64,000 bases of DNA from Aestuariibaculum suncheonense (GTDB taxonomy: Bacteria; Bacteroidota; Bacteroidia; Flavobacteriales; Flavobacteriaceae): assembly GCF_014596935.1 (NCBI RefSeq), contig NZ_JACVXC010000004.1:62001-126000 (forward strand). The letters run 5' to 3'. The notes under the pieces were generated by a model. That model was not told the DNA's origin and made no database searches. It was given only the letters and a program-made list of their open reading frames with translations. The position numbers and the translations under genes were made by a program. Positions 18,735-28,160 of the stretch are shown here, one piece after another. Positions within the stretch are counted from its first letter, which is position 1. The number at the start of each line of letters is the position of its first letter.

Positions 18735-19796
18735 ATGAAACTTATAGTACATCATATAAAATACTTTTCAGCAACAGCCTTAATAGTTATTTTAAGTTTA
18801 GGCGCTACCGAGAACTTGTTCGCCCAACGCTTAGGACATCGAGCTTCCAGAGGTGGTAATGCAACTATGGCTCATAAGCCAATATCACGTCCTGTAAGCA
18901 GACCAACCACAAACCGAGGTGGTTCGATAAATGGAGGGCATCAAAAAGTTATCTCCAGAAACAACCTACCCAATAGAAACACAAATAACAAAACCACAAT
19001 TAATCGCAATAAACCCACTATTAATAGCAACAATAAACAAGTTATTAACAGAAATAAACCCACCATTAGCAACAATAAAGGCAAGCAGGTGATAAACAGA
19101 AATAAAAACACCTCTAATATTAAAACCATAAACCGTAGACCTGGCAATACAGGTGGTGGTCGCAATAACATTAATATCAACAACAGTCATAACAATATAA
19201 ACATAAATGTTAATAACAGAAACCACAACCATAGACACACCTATGTAAGGCATAGCCATAGACATTATTCCAGACCACCTTATATTTTTGGAGGCTTCCG
19301 ATTCTATTGTCATCGTCCATATTACTACCATCCTTACCGTCCATACTATTGGGGGCCACACTGGCATCCATGGGGTTATTTTGTAAGCACGTTGGCTACT
19401 ACCGCCATTATTGTTGCCATTGTAGACGACAATAACGATAAAGAAGAATACCATTACGACAACGGCACCTATTACCTGAAAACCGAAGACGGTTTCGAAG
19501 CAGTTCAGGCCCCCGTAGGCGCACAGGTTCCTTCTATTCCTCCAGAAGCAGAAAAAGTAACTGTTAATGAAACCAATAACTATTATTACGGCGGCGCTTT
19601 TTATGAACAAAATGCCGATGGTTACATCGTGGTACCCGCTACAGCTGGTACTATTGTACCAAACCTACCTGAAGGTGGCGAAGAGGTTAAAATTGGAGAC
19701 CAGACTTTTGTTCAGTTTGGAGAAACGTATTACCAACCTATTCAAGTAGACGGTAAAAACATGTACGAAATCGTAGATGTACTTGAAGATGAATAA
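18735..19796 (+). CDS. DUF6515-like secreted protein with Asn-rich and His/Tyr-rich low-complexity region
   Basis: 353 residues. After a signal peptide (SLGATENLFAQ) comes a low-complexity stretch at about 45-165, rich in Asn, Arg, Lys and Thr with recurring NRNKPTI-type units, then a His/Tyr/Pro-rich stretch to about 215, a membrane-like TTAIIVAIV segment at about 222-232, and two paired YYY motifs with VPxxPE (NGTYYLKT, NETNNYYYGGAFY) that define DUF6515-type C-termini. Probably anchored in or across the inner membrane or secreted. It follows the DUF2092 gene by 17 bp. Function unknown; the basic and aromatic repeat region could bind a polymer (inference). Confidence 0.7.
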   Translation: MKLIVHHIKYFSATALIVILSLGATENLFAQRLGHRASRGGNATMAHKPISRPVSRPTTNRGGSINGGHQKVISRNNLPNRNTNNKTTINRNKPTINSNNKQVINRNKPTISNNKGKQVINRNKNTSNIKTINRRPGNTGGGRNNININNSHNNININVNNRNHNHRHTYVRHSHRHYSRPPYIFGGFRFYCHRPYYYHPYRPYYWGPHWHPWGYFVSTLATTAIIVAIVDDNNDKEEYHYDNGTYYLKTEDGFEAVQAPVGAQVPSIPPEAEKVTVNETNNYYYGGAFYEQNADGYIVVPATAGTIVPNLPEGGEEVKIGDQTFVQFGETYYQPIQVDGKNMYEIVDVLEDE

Positions 19797-20177
19797 AATA
19801 CTCCAAGCAAATGTTGAAATATGAGTCTTTCAAACAATTTAACTTAAAATGGATAATCTTACGTGATTAATTCTATACCGAGATTAATCTCAAAACATAT
19901 TATTTTTAACGCATGCATTTGAATTAAGAAAATTTCATCACTAACAGCATAAAAAACACCACATACCATTGGTTCGGTTGTTGCTTTCCGAACCATTGGA
20001 TATGTCCTAGTCTTTTGGAATTGATAGTAATAACAAAAAAAACTAACTGTATTCTATAAAACAATCTTTATATTCTATTTTCTTTATTAGTCTTAGTGGT
20101 TTTATTAGATTTAGGAACTCTAAAAAGTCAAACAACTCAACGCAACCAAATCAATTATTAATCCAATTAATTAAAGC
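19797..20177. other. Intergenic region with an imperfect hairpin
   Basis: 381 bp. A 7-bp perfect core (GGTTCGG, 19971-19977, with CCGAACC, 19988-19994) is extended by imperfect outer pairing to 19961-20005. There is no strong T-tract directly after it, so it is a weak terminator or a regulatory hairpin. The remainder is AT-rich leader sequence for the GH27 gene. Confidence 0.5.
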
Positions 20178-21428
20178 ATGAAATTAAGACAATTAGGGGT
20201 ATTTGTCCTCTTATCTGGTTTTTTAGCAGCATCATGCAAAACCCCACAAACGTCAAAACCTGAAACACATAATAACACATTACATCCACCCCTAATGGGC
20301 TGGGCATCTTGGAACAATTACAGGGTAAACATTAATGAAGACATTATAAAAGGTCAGGCTGATGCTTTAGTTAACTCAAAACTAAACGAATTTGGTTATA
20401 ACTATTTAAACATTGACGATGGTTATTTTGGCGGAAGAGATGAAAACGGAAATATAATATCTCACAAAACGCGATTTCCGAGAGGCATGAAAGATATGGC
20501 TGATTATATCCATGCTAAAGGACTTAAAGCCGGAATATATTCTGATGCAGGTATCAATACATGCGCCTCTTACTGGGACAAAGACACTATTGGTGTTGGC
20601 ATGGGGCTTTACGGTCATGACAAGCAGGATTTAAACCTATTTCTGAAAGAATGGGGCTTCGACTTTATAAAAATAGACTGGTGTGGTGGCGAATGGCTTG
20701 GTCTAGATGAAGAAACACGATATACCGAAATTGGCAAACTCGCCAGAAACATAAAACCGTCAGTAATTTACAATGTGTGTCGTTGGGAATTCCCGGGAAA
20801 ATGGGTAACCCAAATTGCCAACTCCTGGAGAATAAATGGTGATTTAGCGGACACCTTTGAGTCAGCTTTAAAAACCATTGATGCCAATGCCGATTTGTGG
20901 CCTTATAGTTCCTACGGACATTATAACGACATGGATATGCTGCAAGTAGGACGCGGCATGACTTATGAAGAAGACAAAACCCAATTCTCGATGTGGTGTT
21001 TAATGCACTCACCCCTGCTTTTGGGAAATGACTTAACAACATTAACAAAGGAGACTAAAGAGATTATTACTAATCAAGAATTAATTGCTCTTAACCAAAG
21101 TAAATATGTTTACCAAGCCAGAAGACTTGTAGATTATGGAGAATTGGAAGTTTGGGGTAAACCAGTTAATTCATCAATAAGTGGTATTGTTGCCGTGGCT
21201 CTATTAAATCGAACTGAAGAAGCTCAAAATATTAGATTCGATTTAAAATCTGTTGGAATAGATGCTTCAAAAGGCTATAAAACCAAAGATTTATGGAGTA
21301 AAGAAATAACACCAACATCAAATAATAGCGAAATAACTAAATCTGTTCCTGCGCATGGCGTGGTTGTTTTAAAAATTACAGGAACCTCAATTCCTTACAA
21401 CGTATTTCAATACAAAGACAAGAAATAG
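20178..21428 (+). CDS. GH27 alpha-galactosidase-type lipoprotein
   Basis: 416 residues. Lipobox at Cys20 (FLAASC). The GH27 barrel starts at about residue 39 (LMGWASWNNY) with YLNIDDGYF, a nucleophile Asp167 in FIKIDWCGG and an acid/base Asp222 in WRINGDL. A beta-sandwich C-terminal domain follows from about 310. GH27 enzymes remove terminal alpha-galactose (some act on alpha-N-acetylgalactosamine or arabinopyranose). Predicted to be lipid-anchored in the periplasm or outer membrane. It is not next to a SusCD pair, so the source of its substrate is not evident. A strong bidirectional terminator follows. Confidence 0.92.
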   Translation: MKLRQLGVFVLLSGFLAASCKTPQTSKPETHNNTLHPPLMGWASWNNYRVNINEDIIKGQADALVNSKLNEFGYNYLNIDDGYFGGRDENGNIISHKTRFPRGMKDMADYIHAKGLKAGIYSDAGINTCASYWDKDTIGVGMGLYGHDKQDLNLFLKEWGFDFIKIDWCGGEWLGLDEETRYTEIGKLARNIKPSVIYNVCRWEFPGKWVTQIANSWRINGDLADTFESALKTIDANADLWPYSSYGHYNDMDMLQVGRGMTYEEDKTQFSMWCLMHSPLLLGNDLTTLTKETKEIITNQELIALNQSKYVYQARRLVDYGELEVWGKPVNSSISGIVAVALLNRTEEAQNIRFDLKSVGIDASKGYKTKDLWSKEITPTSNNSEITKSVPAHGVVVLKITGTSIPYNVFQYKDKK

Positions 21429-21450
21429 TTTTTTAAGAATTCAATAAATA

Positions 21451-21480
21451 AAAAAGGCTTGGTTAAACCAAGCCTTTTTT
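21451..21480. terminator. Bidirectional rho-independent terminator
   Basis: A near-perfect stem from 21451-21464 with 21466-21480, centred on AAGGCTTGG/CCAAGCCTT, flanked by A on one side and T on the other. It lies between the converging GH27 gene and the dehydrogenase gene and can serve both. Confidence 0.9.
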
Positions 21481-21498
21481 ATATCTCATAACTGAATA

Positions 21499-22518
21499 TT
21501 AATTGCAATTAACAACTACTTTTACCGATTGATTACTGTCTGCCTGAACCTCAAAAGCCTTTGGTAATTCATCTAACGGAAAACGGTGTGTGATAATTGG
21601 TGTCACATCCACTTTACCACTTTCAACTAAATCAATCGCTTCAGCAAAATCTTCATCGGTATAAAATAAAGAACCTTGCACATTCAAACGTTTGTAAACA
21701 ACTAAATTAGGATTTAATGTTGTTTCTTTACTATAAATGGCTAGAACCGTCATTTTCCCATCCGGCGCTAATAATTCTAAACATTGCGTAAATAAGGCAC
21801 TAACTCCTGTACACTCAAACACAGCTGTTAAGTTTGGTAATTTCCCTGAATAATCAAGCGCATTAACCTCACCATATTGTGAAACAATAAAGTCTTTTAA
21901 ATCGCCATCTTTAGAAGGGTTAAAGGTAAATTTAGCTCCTAAAGTTTTGGCAAGCTCCAAACGCTTTTCACTAATATCGGTAGCGATAATGTTCTCTACA
22001 CCCTTACTTTTTAAAGCCGCAATAGTTACCAAACCAATTGTTCCGCAACCTGACACCAAAACGTTATCTGAAGCTGTTAAATGGGTTTTATTAATCGCTG
22101 CCAAACCAACTGTTAAAGGCTCTAACAACGCGCCCTTATCACTGGTAATGTTATCAGAAATCTTAAGAATATTTTTCCCTAAAACTGCCTGATCTACTTT
22201 CACCTGTTTGGCAAATCCACCAGCAGCTAAGCCTAAACCAATACCATTATACATAGGATTAACGACTACACGATCACCAACTTTTAGGTTTTCTACAGCT
22301 TTCCCAACAGCAATCAATTCACCACAAAACTCGTGTCCTAAAACAGAACCTGCGGGCACTAACGCTTCATGGTAAATATGTAAATCTGTACCACAAATAC
22401 CTGTTGCTTCAACCTTAAGAATAACGCTATCGTCCGTTAAATTTGGTAATTCTCTTTCTTCTACCTGTATCTCATGGATTCCCTTAAATACACCTGATGG
22501 ATTACTTTCTTTTATCAT
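21499..22518 (-). CDS. Zinc-type medium-chain dehydrogenase/reductase
   Basis: 339 residues. Catalytic zinc ligands are seen at C42 (GICGTD) and H62-E63 (LGHEF); the Rossmann motif is GCGTIGLV and the nucleotide-selecting acidic residue is in IIATDISEKR, which favours NAD. The lobe that normally carries four structural-zinc cysteines is replaced by VVNPMYNGIGLGLAAGGF with no Cys, so this enzyme should hold one zinc only. Close to sorbitol, threonine or butanediol dehydrogenases; the substrate cannot be fixed. It stands between the GH27 gene and the copper cluster but has its own 159-bp upstream gap. Confidence 0.85.
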   Translation of the reverse strand: MIKESNPSGVFKGIHEIQVEERELPNLTDDSVILKVEATGICGTDLHIYHEALVPAGSVLGHEFCGELIAVGKAVENLKVGDRVVVNPMYNGIGLGLAAGGFAKQVKVDQAVLGKNILKISDNITSDKGALLEPLTVGLAAINKTHLTASDNVLVSGCGTIGLVTIAALKSKGVENIIATDISEKRLELAKTLGAKFTFNPSKDGDLKDFIVSQYGEVNALDYSGKLPNLTAVFECTGVSALFTQCLELLAPDGKMTVLAIYSKETTLNPNLVVYKRLNVQGSLFYTDEDFAEAIDLVESGKVDVTPIITHRFPLDELPKAFEVQADSNQSVKVVVNCN

Positions 22519-22677
22519 GTTATCAACTATTTCTCTAATTCAAATTATTATATTCGTAAAGATACAATCTTTATCCCTCAACATAATAAGCATTTAACAA
22601 AATACAACATTGTAAAATGCAAATTTAACAACTGATTAAGAAAATCAGATCCAGGAAATTTTCTCTTAATTTACGTT

Positions 22678-23118
22678 TTACATATGATGCTCATCATGAG
22701 CCTCAGCTTTATGCTCTCCAGACTGATTCATTTCCATAGTATGATCGTACTGGCAACATCCCGGTAAATTTTTGTAAGCATCTTCACTTCCTGCTACTTT
22801 CTCTGTATCGTAACCTGAAGCTGCGATGGCTTTATGAATGGCCATTGCATCGGTTTTTGAACCATCGAAAGCGACATCGATTTTCTTTTTATTCACGTCC
22901 CAATTTGCTTGAGCTACGCCTTCAACGGCATTGGCTGCTTTCTCAATGGTACTTTTACACATTCCGCAATTACCACGAACACCAAAAGACATTTCGGTTA
23001 AAGCTACCTCACCTGTGATTTCTGTTTGTGTTGATTCTACTTCATTTTTAGCTTCATTCTTACAACTTACTAAACCTAACGCGGCAACTATTGCCACACT
23101 TAAAATTACTTTTTTCAT
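22678..23118 (-). CDS. Heavy-metal-associated (HMA) domain lipoprotein
   Basis: 146 residues: lipobox at Cys19 (ALGLVSC), an HMA ferredoxin-like fold at about 40-110 with the metal-binding pair in NCGMCKS, a second Cys pair in PGCCQYDH, and a His/Met-rich tail ending HDEHHM. It is the last gene of the leftward copper cluster, 110 bp after CusB. It probably binds Cu(I) in the periplasm and passes it to the efflux system, or buffers it (inference from motif and place). Confidence 0.85.
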   Translation of the reverse strand: MKKVILSVAIVAALGLVSCKNEAKNEVESTQTEITGEVALTEMSFGVRGNCGMCKSTIEKAANAVEGVAQANWDVNKKKIDVAFDGSKTDAMAIHKAIAASGYDTEKVAGSEDAYKNLPGCCQYDHTMEMNQSGEHKAEAHDEHHM

Positions 23119-23150
23119 CTGTTAATGTATTATTGATTTATAATTGTGAT

Positions 23151-23210
23151 ATGAAATGCCCTAATTTTTAAATCTGTCAATTTTATACTTATTATTAAAC
23201 GGCATTTCAT
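23151..23210. promoter_or_regulatory. Long-spaced 10-bp inverted repeat before the HMA lipoprotein gene
   Basis: ATGAAATGCC at 23151-23160 and its exact complement GGCATTTCAT at 23201-23210 frame a 40-nt AT-rich loop in the gap between cusB and the HMA lipoprotein gene. It could be an mRNA stem that sets relative expression, or paired operator half-sites. Confidence 0.45.
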
Positions 23211-23228
23211 GATTTTTAATGTATTTGA

Positions 23229-24950
23229 TTATTCTATAATTTGTTTGACCTCCCCACAAGACAACATAGCATCGCCGAAATAAGGATTCAATATTTTCTC
23301 TTCCTTGCTTAACCAATATGCCCCGTTATTATCATTTGCCATAGGACAAAATTCTAAAAATACTTTCTCGTTGATTCCAAAGGATTGTATTGCTGCGATT
23401 AATGCATCCGATAATCCTTTAAAATACTGCCTTTGTTCGTCAATTTTAGAAGACTTTAAAATAGACGCCGTATGGCTTTCTATCGTCTTTAACTGAGTCA
23501 TCCAACGCATATGAGCTTCATTTTCTTTTAAAAGTTTCATATCCACTTTCATCAGACTTTTTCCTATGCTTTGAGATGCCTCTGAAGCCTTTTCTGAATT
23601 TCCGACTACCAATGCGTCTTTTAAAACAATATATTGATTATACACAAACTTTAGCTGCTCTTGAAAATCCTTAGACACCGTTAACCTGTTCGTTTCCTGT
23701 TGATCTGATTCGGCTATCATTTCTTTTGGCTGATTCATCATCGATTTTTTACCCTGCAACTGTGCGGCAGCATCAACAGTAAAGGTCCCGTTAGTAACAA
23801 TTTCATCGCCTGAATTTAATCCGTCTAACACTTCATAAGTTTCTCCTAATCGGTTGCCTAAAGTAACCTCTCGCATTTCAAAAACAGATGAGGTTTTACT
23901 TGCTTTCAAATACACAACCGAACGCTCTCCCGTCCACATAACAGCAGTAGTAGGAACAGTTAATACTTCCCTATGCTGCTCTTTTCCTCCTTTAACTTCT
24001 GCTTGAATAAACATACCTGGTTTAAACTCCCTATTTCCATTTTTAAGTACCACACGTAAACTTACGGTTCTGGTATTCGTATTTAATACAGGATCTATAA
24101 AATCGACCTTACCACTAAACACTTTCCCTGGATATGCTTTTGCTGTAACCTCAATATCCTGTCCCTTTTTAAATTGTGATATCTGATTTTCATATACGTC
24201 GAAATTAGCCCAAACAGTTCCTAAATCGGCTATTTTTAATAGGGGCTGACCTTGCTTTATATAATCGCCCTGATTTACCATTTTTTGGGTTACCACACCT
24301 GAAACAGTTGCATAGACAGGAAGATTTTCCTTTACTTTCCCAGTACTTTCAATCTGATTAATTTGACTGTCTGAAAGCTTCCAAAGTTTCAATTTACTTC
24401 TTACGGCTTGATACAATTCCGGTTGCGATTCCTTTAATGAAGCAGCGGTTAATAATTCTTGCTGAGCAGCATACAATTCCGGCGAATATACAGTAGCTAA
24501 CAATTGGCCTTTACGAACATCCTCACCAGTAAAACTCACGTTTAGATGCTCTAAGCGGCCAGCAACATAACTTACCTGAACAGCATTTGCACTTTCGTTC
24601 TCTGCTATTTTACCTGACAATAAAATTCCATTTGATTCTGCCGCAGCGGAACCTAATATTGTGGTTTGAATATTAGCTAAAGCCACAGCATTTTCAGTTA
24701 GCTTAAACTGATCAGCTGTCAATCCTTCAGCTCCTGCTTCTGCAGGAATTAAATCCATCCCACAAATAGGACAGTCTCCAGGTTCAGGCTGCATGATTTG
24801 TGGGTGCATCGAGCAGGTCCACATTGTTGACACTGAAGCCTCTGATTCATGGTTATGCTCCAGTTCCTGAGACGATGATCCTCCGAACAACACCCATCCC
24901 AATAAAAGACCAACACCTAAAATGACTACGTAAATGATATATTTTTTCAT
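23229..24950 (-). CDS. cusB: CusB-type periplasmic adaptor with heavy-metal-binding and DUF3347 domains
   Basis: 573 residues. One N-terminal membrane anchor (about 4-22), a short heavy-metal-binding module at about 43-73 (WTCSMHPQI then [10 protein letters not shown]), the membrane-fusion core with barrel-sandwich halves (VSYVAGRLEHL; VYATVSGVVTQKMV), the beta-barrel and membrane-proximal parts, then a C-terminal DUF3347 helical domain at about 425-573 with FCPMAN and a late Cys. It should link CusA to the TolC-like channel and bind Cu(I)/Ag(I). The order cusA, cusC, regulator, copA, cusB is one leftward cluster. Confidence 0.92.
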   Translation of the reverse strand: MKKYIIYVVILGVGLLLGWVLFGGSSSQELEHNHESEASVSTMWTCSMHPQIMQPEPGDCPICGMDLIPAEAGAEGLTADQFKLTENAVALANIQTTILGSAAAESNGILLSGKIAENESANAVQVSYVAGRLEHLNVSFTGEDVRKGQLLATVYSPELYAAQQELLTAASLKESQPELYQAVRSKLKLWKLSDSQINQIESTGKVKENLPVYATVSGVVTQKMVNQGDYIKQGQPLLKIADLGTVWANFDVYENQISQFKKGQDIEVTAKAYPGKVFSGKVDFIDPVLNTNTRTVSLRVVLKNGNREFKPGMFIQAEVKGGKEQHREVLTVPTTAVMWTGERSVVYLKASKTSSVFEMREVTLGNRLGETYEVLDGLNSGDEIVTNGTFTVDAAAQLQGKKSMMNQPKEMIAESDQQETNRLTVSKDFQEQLKFVYNQYIVLKDALVVGNSEKASEASQSIGKSLMKVDMKLLKENEAHMRWMTQLKTIESHTASILKSSKIDEQRQYFKGLSDALIAAIQSFGINEKVFLEFCPMANDNNGAYWLSKEEKILNPYFGDAMLSCGEVKQIIE

Positions 24951-25023
24951 GTGTTTATTATATTTTTTATCAATCGTAACATATAACCTTTGATGATTAT
25001 TTTAACCACGCCGGTTTCATTGT

Positions 25024-27522
25024 TTATATTTTAACTTTTCTTAATCTTAATGCATTCGTAATTACTGATACCGAACTAAAACTCATAGCTAAAGCCGCAA
25101 TCATTGGTGATAACAAAACGCCGAAAAACGGAAATAACACACCTGCAGCCACTGGTACGCCAAGCGTATTATAAATTAGAGCAAAAAACAGATTTTGTTT
25201 AATGTTTTTCATCACCACATGACTTAAATGGCGTGCCTTTACGATACCTTGTAAATCTCCTTTCACCAGAGTTATCATAGCACTTTCAATAGCTACATCG
25301 GTTCCGGTACCCATGGCAATACCCACGTTACTTTTTGCTAAAGCAGGAGCATCGTTAATGCCATCGCCAGCTACTGCTACAACCTTACCTTCTTTTTGAA
25401 GCTGCTCAACTTCTTTTAATTTATCTTCCGGTAACATACCAGCTTTAAATTCAGCTAGATTTAACTCTGAAGCCACAGCCTGAGCCGTATCGTGATTATC
25501 GCCAGTGAGCATAATCACATCAATGCCTTTGCTTTGTAGTTCCTTAATAGCTGCTTTACTAGTTTCCTTAATTTTATCGCCAATAACCACATAACCCACA
25601 ACCTCATTTTCAACAGCCAGATAGGAAACCGTTTTTCCTTTTTTCTGATAGTTTTTAACTTCTTCTTCCATTTGAGAATTGATACTTACCTGCACATATT
25701 CCATCATTTTAGGATTTCCTAAAGCTACTTTTACACCCTCAACACGAGCTTCAACTCCTTTTCCGGTAACGGCGTTAAATCGCTCTGATTTTAGAATTCT
25801 AGTATCTTGGGCTTTACCATATTTAACGGTTGCTTCTGCCAAAGGGTGCTCACTATTTGTATTTAATGATACGATGTATTGTAAAACCTTCTCTTCAGTT
25901 AGGGTTTCATTAAAAACTCCTATTTTCTCAACGCTAGGTTTACCTTCCGTTATGGTTCCGGTTTTATCGATAATTAAAGCATCAACTTTATCCATAAGCT
26001 CTAAAGCTTCAGCATTTTTTATAAGTACACCATATTGTGCGCCACGACCAACACCAACCATAACCGACATAGGTGTTGCTAATCCTAAAGCACAAGGACA
26101 AGCGATGATTAACACAGCGATGGCATTAACCAAAGCAAAAACATAAGCTGGTTCTGGTCCCCAAATGGCCCAAACGATAAATGTGATTATTGAAATAATA
26201 ACCACAATAGGCACAAAATAGGCAGATACTTTATCGGCTAAATTTTGAATTGGCGCGCGACTTCTGCTAGCATCATTTACCATATGAATGATTTGTGATA
26301 ACAACGTATCGCTACCAACTTTTTCTGCTTTCATTAAAAAGGTCTGATTGCCATTAATCGTTCCGCTGCTAACCTTATCTCCTTCCTGTTTATCCACTGG
26401 TACAGGTTCTCCTGTTATCATGGATTCGTCAACACTCGAACTTCCTCTAACCAAAACCCCATCTACCGGAATTTTATCACCGGGTTTCACTTTTAGAATA
26501 TCATTAATTTCAATGCTATCGATACCTACTTCAACTTCTTCCCCATTAACTATTTTAATAGCCTTATTAGGCGCTAATTTCAATAATTCTTTAACTGCGG
26601 AATTCGTTTTACTATGTGCTCGAGCTTCTAATAACTGCCCTAAAAGCACCAAGGTTAAAATAACGGTTGCCGCCTCAAAATATACATGTACCGCTCCCGA
26701 TTCGGTTTTAAATTGCTCAGGAAACATATCTGGAAACAGCATGCCTACCACACTAAATACCCAAGCCACTCCAGCCCCTATACCGATTAATGTAAACATG
26801 TTTAGATTCCAGGTTTTTATACTGCGGTAAGCACGTTCGAAAAACATCCATGCCGCATAAAACACTACCGGAATAGACAATACAAACTGCACCATATTCC
26901 AGTATTTTTGCTCCATAATGTCGTATAACGGATTATTATGAAGCATCTCGCTCATCGCAATTAGGAATATTGGCAAAGTAAACGCCGTGGCTATCCAAAA
27001 CTTTTTCAATAACGATTTATAGGTTTTCTCCTCAGCCGATGCTTCTGGCTTAAGTGGTACGAGATCCATCCCACAAATAGGACAAGATCCGGCTTCGTCT
27101 TTTACAATTTCAGGATGCATGGGACAGGTCCACTGCTCTGAACTGGGTGCTGATAAATTTTGCTCTTCAACCAAATCCATTCCACAAACCGGACAATCTC
27201 CCGGTTTATCATATGTTTTATCACCTTCGCAATGCATCGGACAATAAAACACCCCTGTACCTTTTCCTTTTGGCTTCTCTTTCTTTTTTGGTTCCTCATG
27301 ATGGTGATGTCCTGGCGTGTGAATACTATACCTTCCGCCATCATCTTTTAAAGCTTGCTGAAACCTTTCAATAGGAATCTGCTTTTCCATTTTTATCTCT
27401 GCTTCCGCTTTAGCTAAATCGACTGTTACATTAGTAACGCCTTCTACTTTAGCTAGCGTGCTTTCAACATGCCCTCGACAGCCATTACAAGTCATCCCAT
27501 GTATGTGATATGTATGTTTCAT
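25024..27522 (-). CDS. copA: Copper-exporting P1B-type ATPase
   Basis: 832 residues. An N-terminal HMA domain with C12 and C15 (MTCNGC), a His-rich linker, two short heavy-metal-binding modules at about 92-120 and 132-158 (each with a CPxCGMDLV motif), eight predicted membrane helices, the TGEP actuator loop, the ion-path CPC ([11 protein letters not shown]), the DKTGT phosphorylation site, and GDGINDAP. It pumps Cu(I) from the cytoplasm to the periplasm, where the CusABC system in the same cluster can expel it. Two modules in addition to the HMA domain is more metal-binding capacity than the common CopA layout. Confidence 0.95.
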   Translation of the reverse strand: MKHTYHIHGMTCNGCRGHVESTLAKVEGVTNVTVDLAKAEAEIKMEKQIPIERFQQALKDDGGRYSIHTPGHHHHEEPKKKEKPKGKGTGVFYCPMHCEGDKTYDKPGDCPVCGMDLVEEQNLSAPSSEQWTCPMHPEIVKDEAGSCPICGMDLVPLKPEASAEEKTYKSLLKKFWIATAFTLPIFLIAMSEMLHNNPLYDIMEQKYWNMVQFVLSIPVVFYAAWMFFERAYRSIKTWNLNMFTLIGIGAGVAWVFSVVGMLFPDMFPEQFKTESGAVHVYFEAATVILTLVLLGQLLEARAHSKTNSAVKELLKLAPNKAIKIVNGEEVEVGIDSIEINDILKVKPGDKIPVDGVLVRGSSSVDESMITGEPVPVDKQEGDKVSSGTINGNQTFLMKAEKVGSDTLLSQIIHMVNDASRSRAPIQNLADKVSAYFVPIVVIISIITFIVWAIWGPEPAYVFALVNAIAVLIIACPCALGLATPMSVMVGVGRGAQYGVLIKNAEALELMDKVDALIIDKTGTITEGKPSVEKIGVFNETLTEEKVLQYIVSLNTNSEHPLAEATVKYGKAQDTRILKSERFNAVTGKGVEARVEGVKVALGNPKMMEYVQVSINSQMEEEVKNYQKKGKTVSYLAVENEVVGYVVIGDKIKETSKAAIKELQSKGIDVIMLTGDNHDTAQAVASELNLAEFKAGMLPEDKLKEVEQLQKEGKVVAVAGDGINDAPALAKSNVGIAMGTGTDVAIESAMITLVKGDLQGIVKARHLSHVVMKNIKQNLFFALIYNTLGVPVAAGVLFPFFGVLLSPMIAALAMSFSSVSVITNALRLRKVKI

Positions 27523-27600
27523 TGTCTTTTCTTTTTAAAATCTACCATTTCAAAATTACCTCAACCTTAAAATTTCGGTTTTCCTAATTATGGTTAATTT

Positions 27601-28158
27601 TTATACAATTTGGTCTATCGATTTCCTTTCCCAGTTCTGAAGGACTTTATAATCAGTCATCGACATGCCTGTCACACTCTTAAATTGTTTAGCCAAATGG
27701 CTACTGTTTTTATAATTTAGACTATAAGCGATTTCTGAAAAATTAAGCTGTTGTAATTGAATATACTCTTTAACCTTTTCTATCTTTAAATTTATCAGAT
27801 ATTTTTCAAGCGTCATACCTTCATGCTTACTAAAGGTTTTACTCAACGCCGAATAATTCTTTCCAAGTTTTTTTGCAACTTCCGAAAGGATAAAATCGGC
27901 ATCCCCTTTTTCAACCGTCTCTATTAAAGCTATTTTAACCTGCTCTACCATCGCCTCGGTTGTTTCTTTTATAAGTTCAAAACCTAATTCATTTAACTCA
28001 ATTTCTAAATTAGTATAATCATAGTTTTCTCTTTCAGCGACGACTACCCGACCCAATTCAACAGACTGCACCTTGAACCCCAGATCTTTCAATACTTGTA
28101 AAACCGTCATTTTACAACGCGCACAAACCATATTTTTTATTAACAACGTATGCGACAT
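27601..28158 (-). CDS. HMA domain fused to AraC-type DNA-binding domain, likely copper-responsive regulator
   Basis: 185 residues. Residues 1-65 form an HMA-like ferredoxin fold with the metal motif MVCARC at about 10-15; residues about 85-175 form an AraC-type double helix-turn-helix (FSEIAYSLNYKNSSHLAKQF is the second). The two halves suggest a one-component cytoplasmic metal sensor that binds DNA directly. The start lies 2 bp after the cusC stop, so translation is coupled. It has no classical CueR/CsoR features. Target sites are not identifiable here; self-regulation of the cluster is inferred. Confidence 0.88.
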   Translation of the reverse strand: MSHTLLIKNMVCARCKMTVLQVLKDLGFKVQSVELGRVVVAERENYDYTNLEIELNELGFELIKETTEAMVEQVKIALIETVEKGDADFILSEVAKKLGKNYSALSKTFSKHEGMTLEKYLINLKIEKVKEYIQLQQLNFSEIAYSLNYKNSSHLAKQFKSVTGMSMTDYKVLQNWERKSIDQIV

Positions 28159-28160
28159 AA

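Noticed and set aside
18941-19610. Two long minus-strand frames opposite the DUF6515-like gene
   Set aside because: They arise from the Asn-rich low-complexity codons read backward; the Leu/Val-rich translations are artefacts.
26348-26830. 160-residue plus-strand frame opposite copA
   Set aside because: Lies entirely within the well-supported copA gene; a shadow frame.
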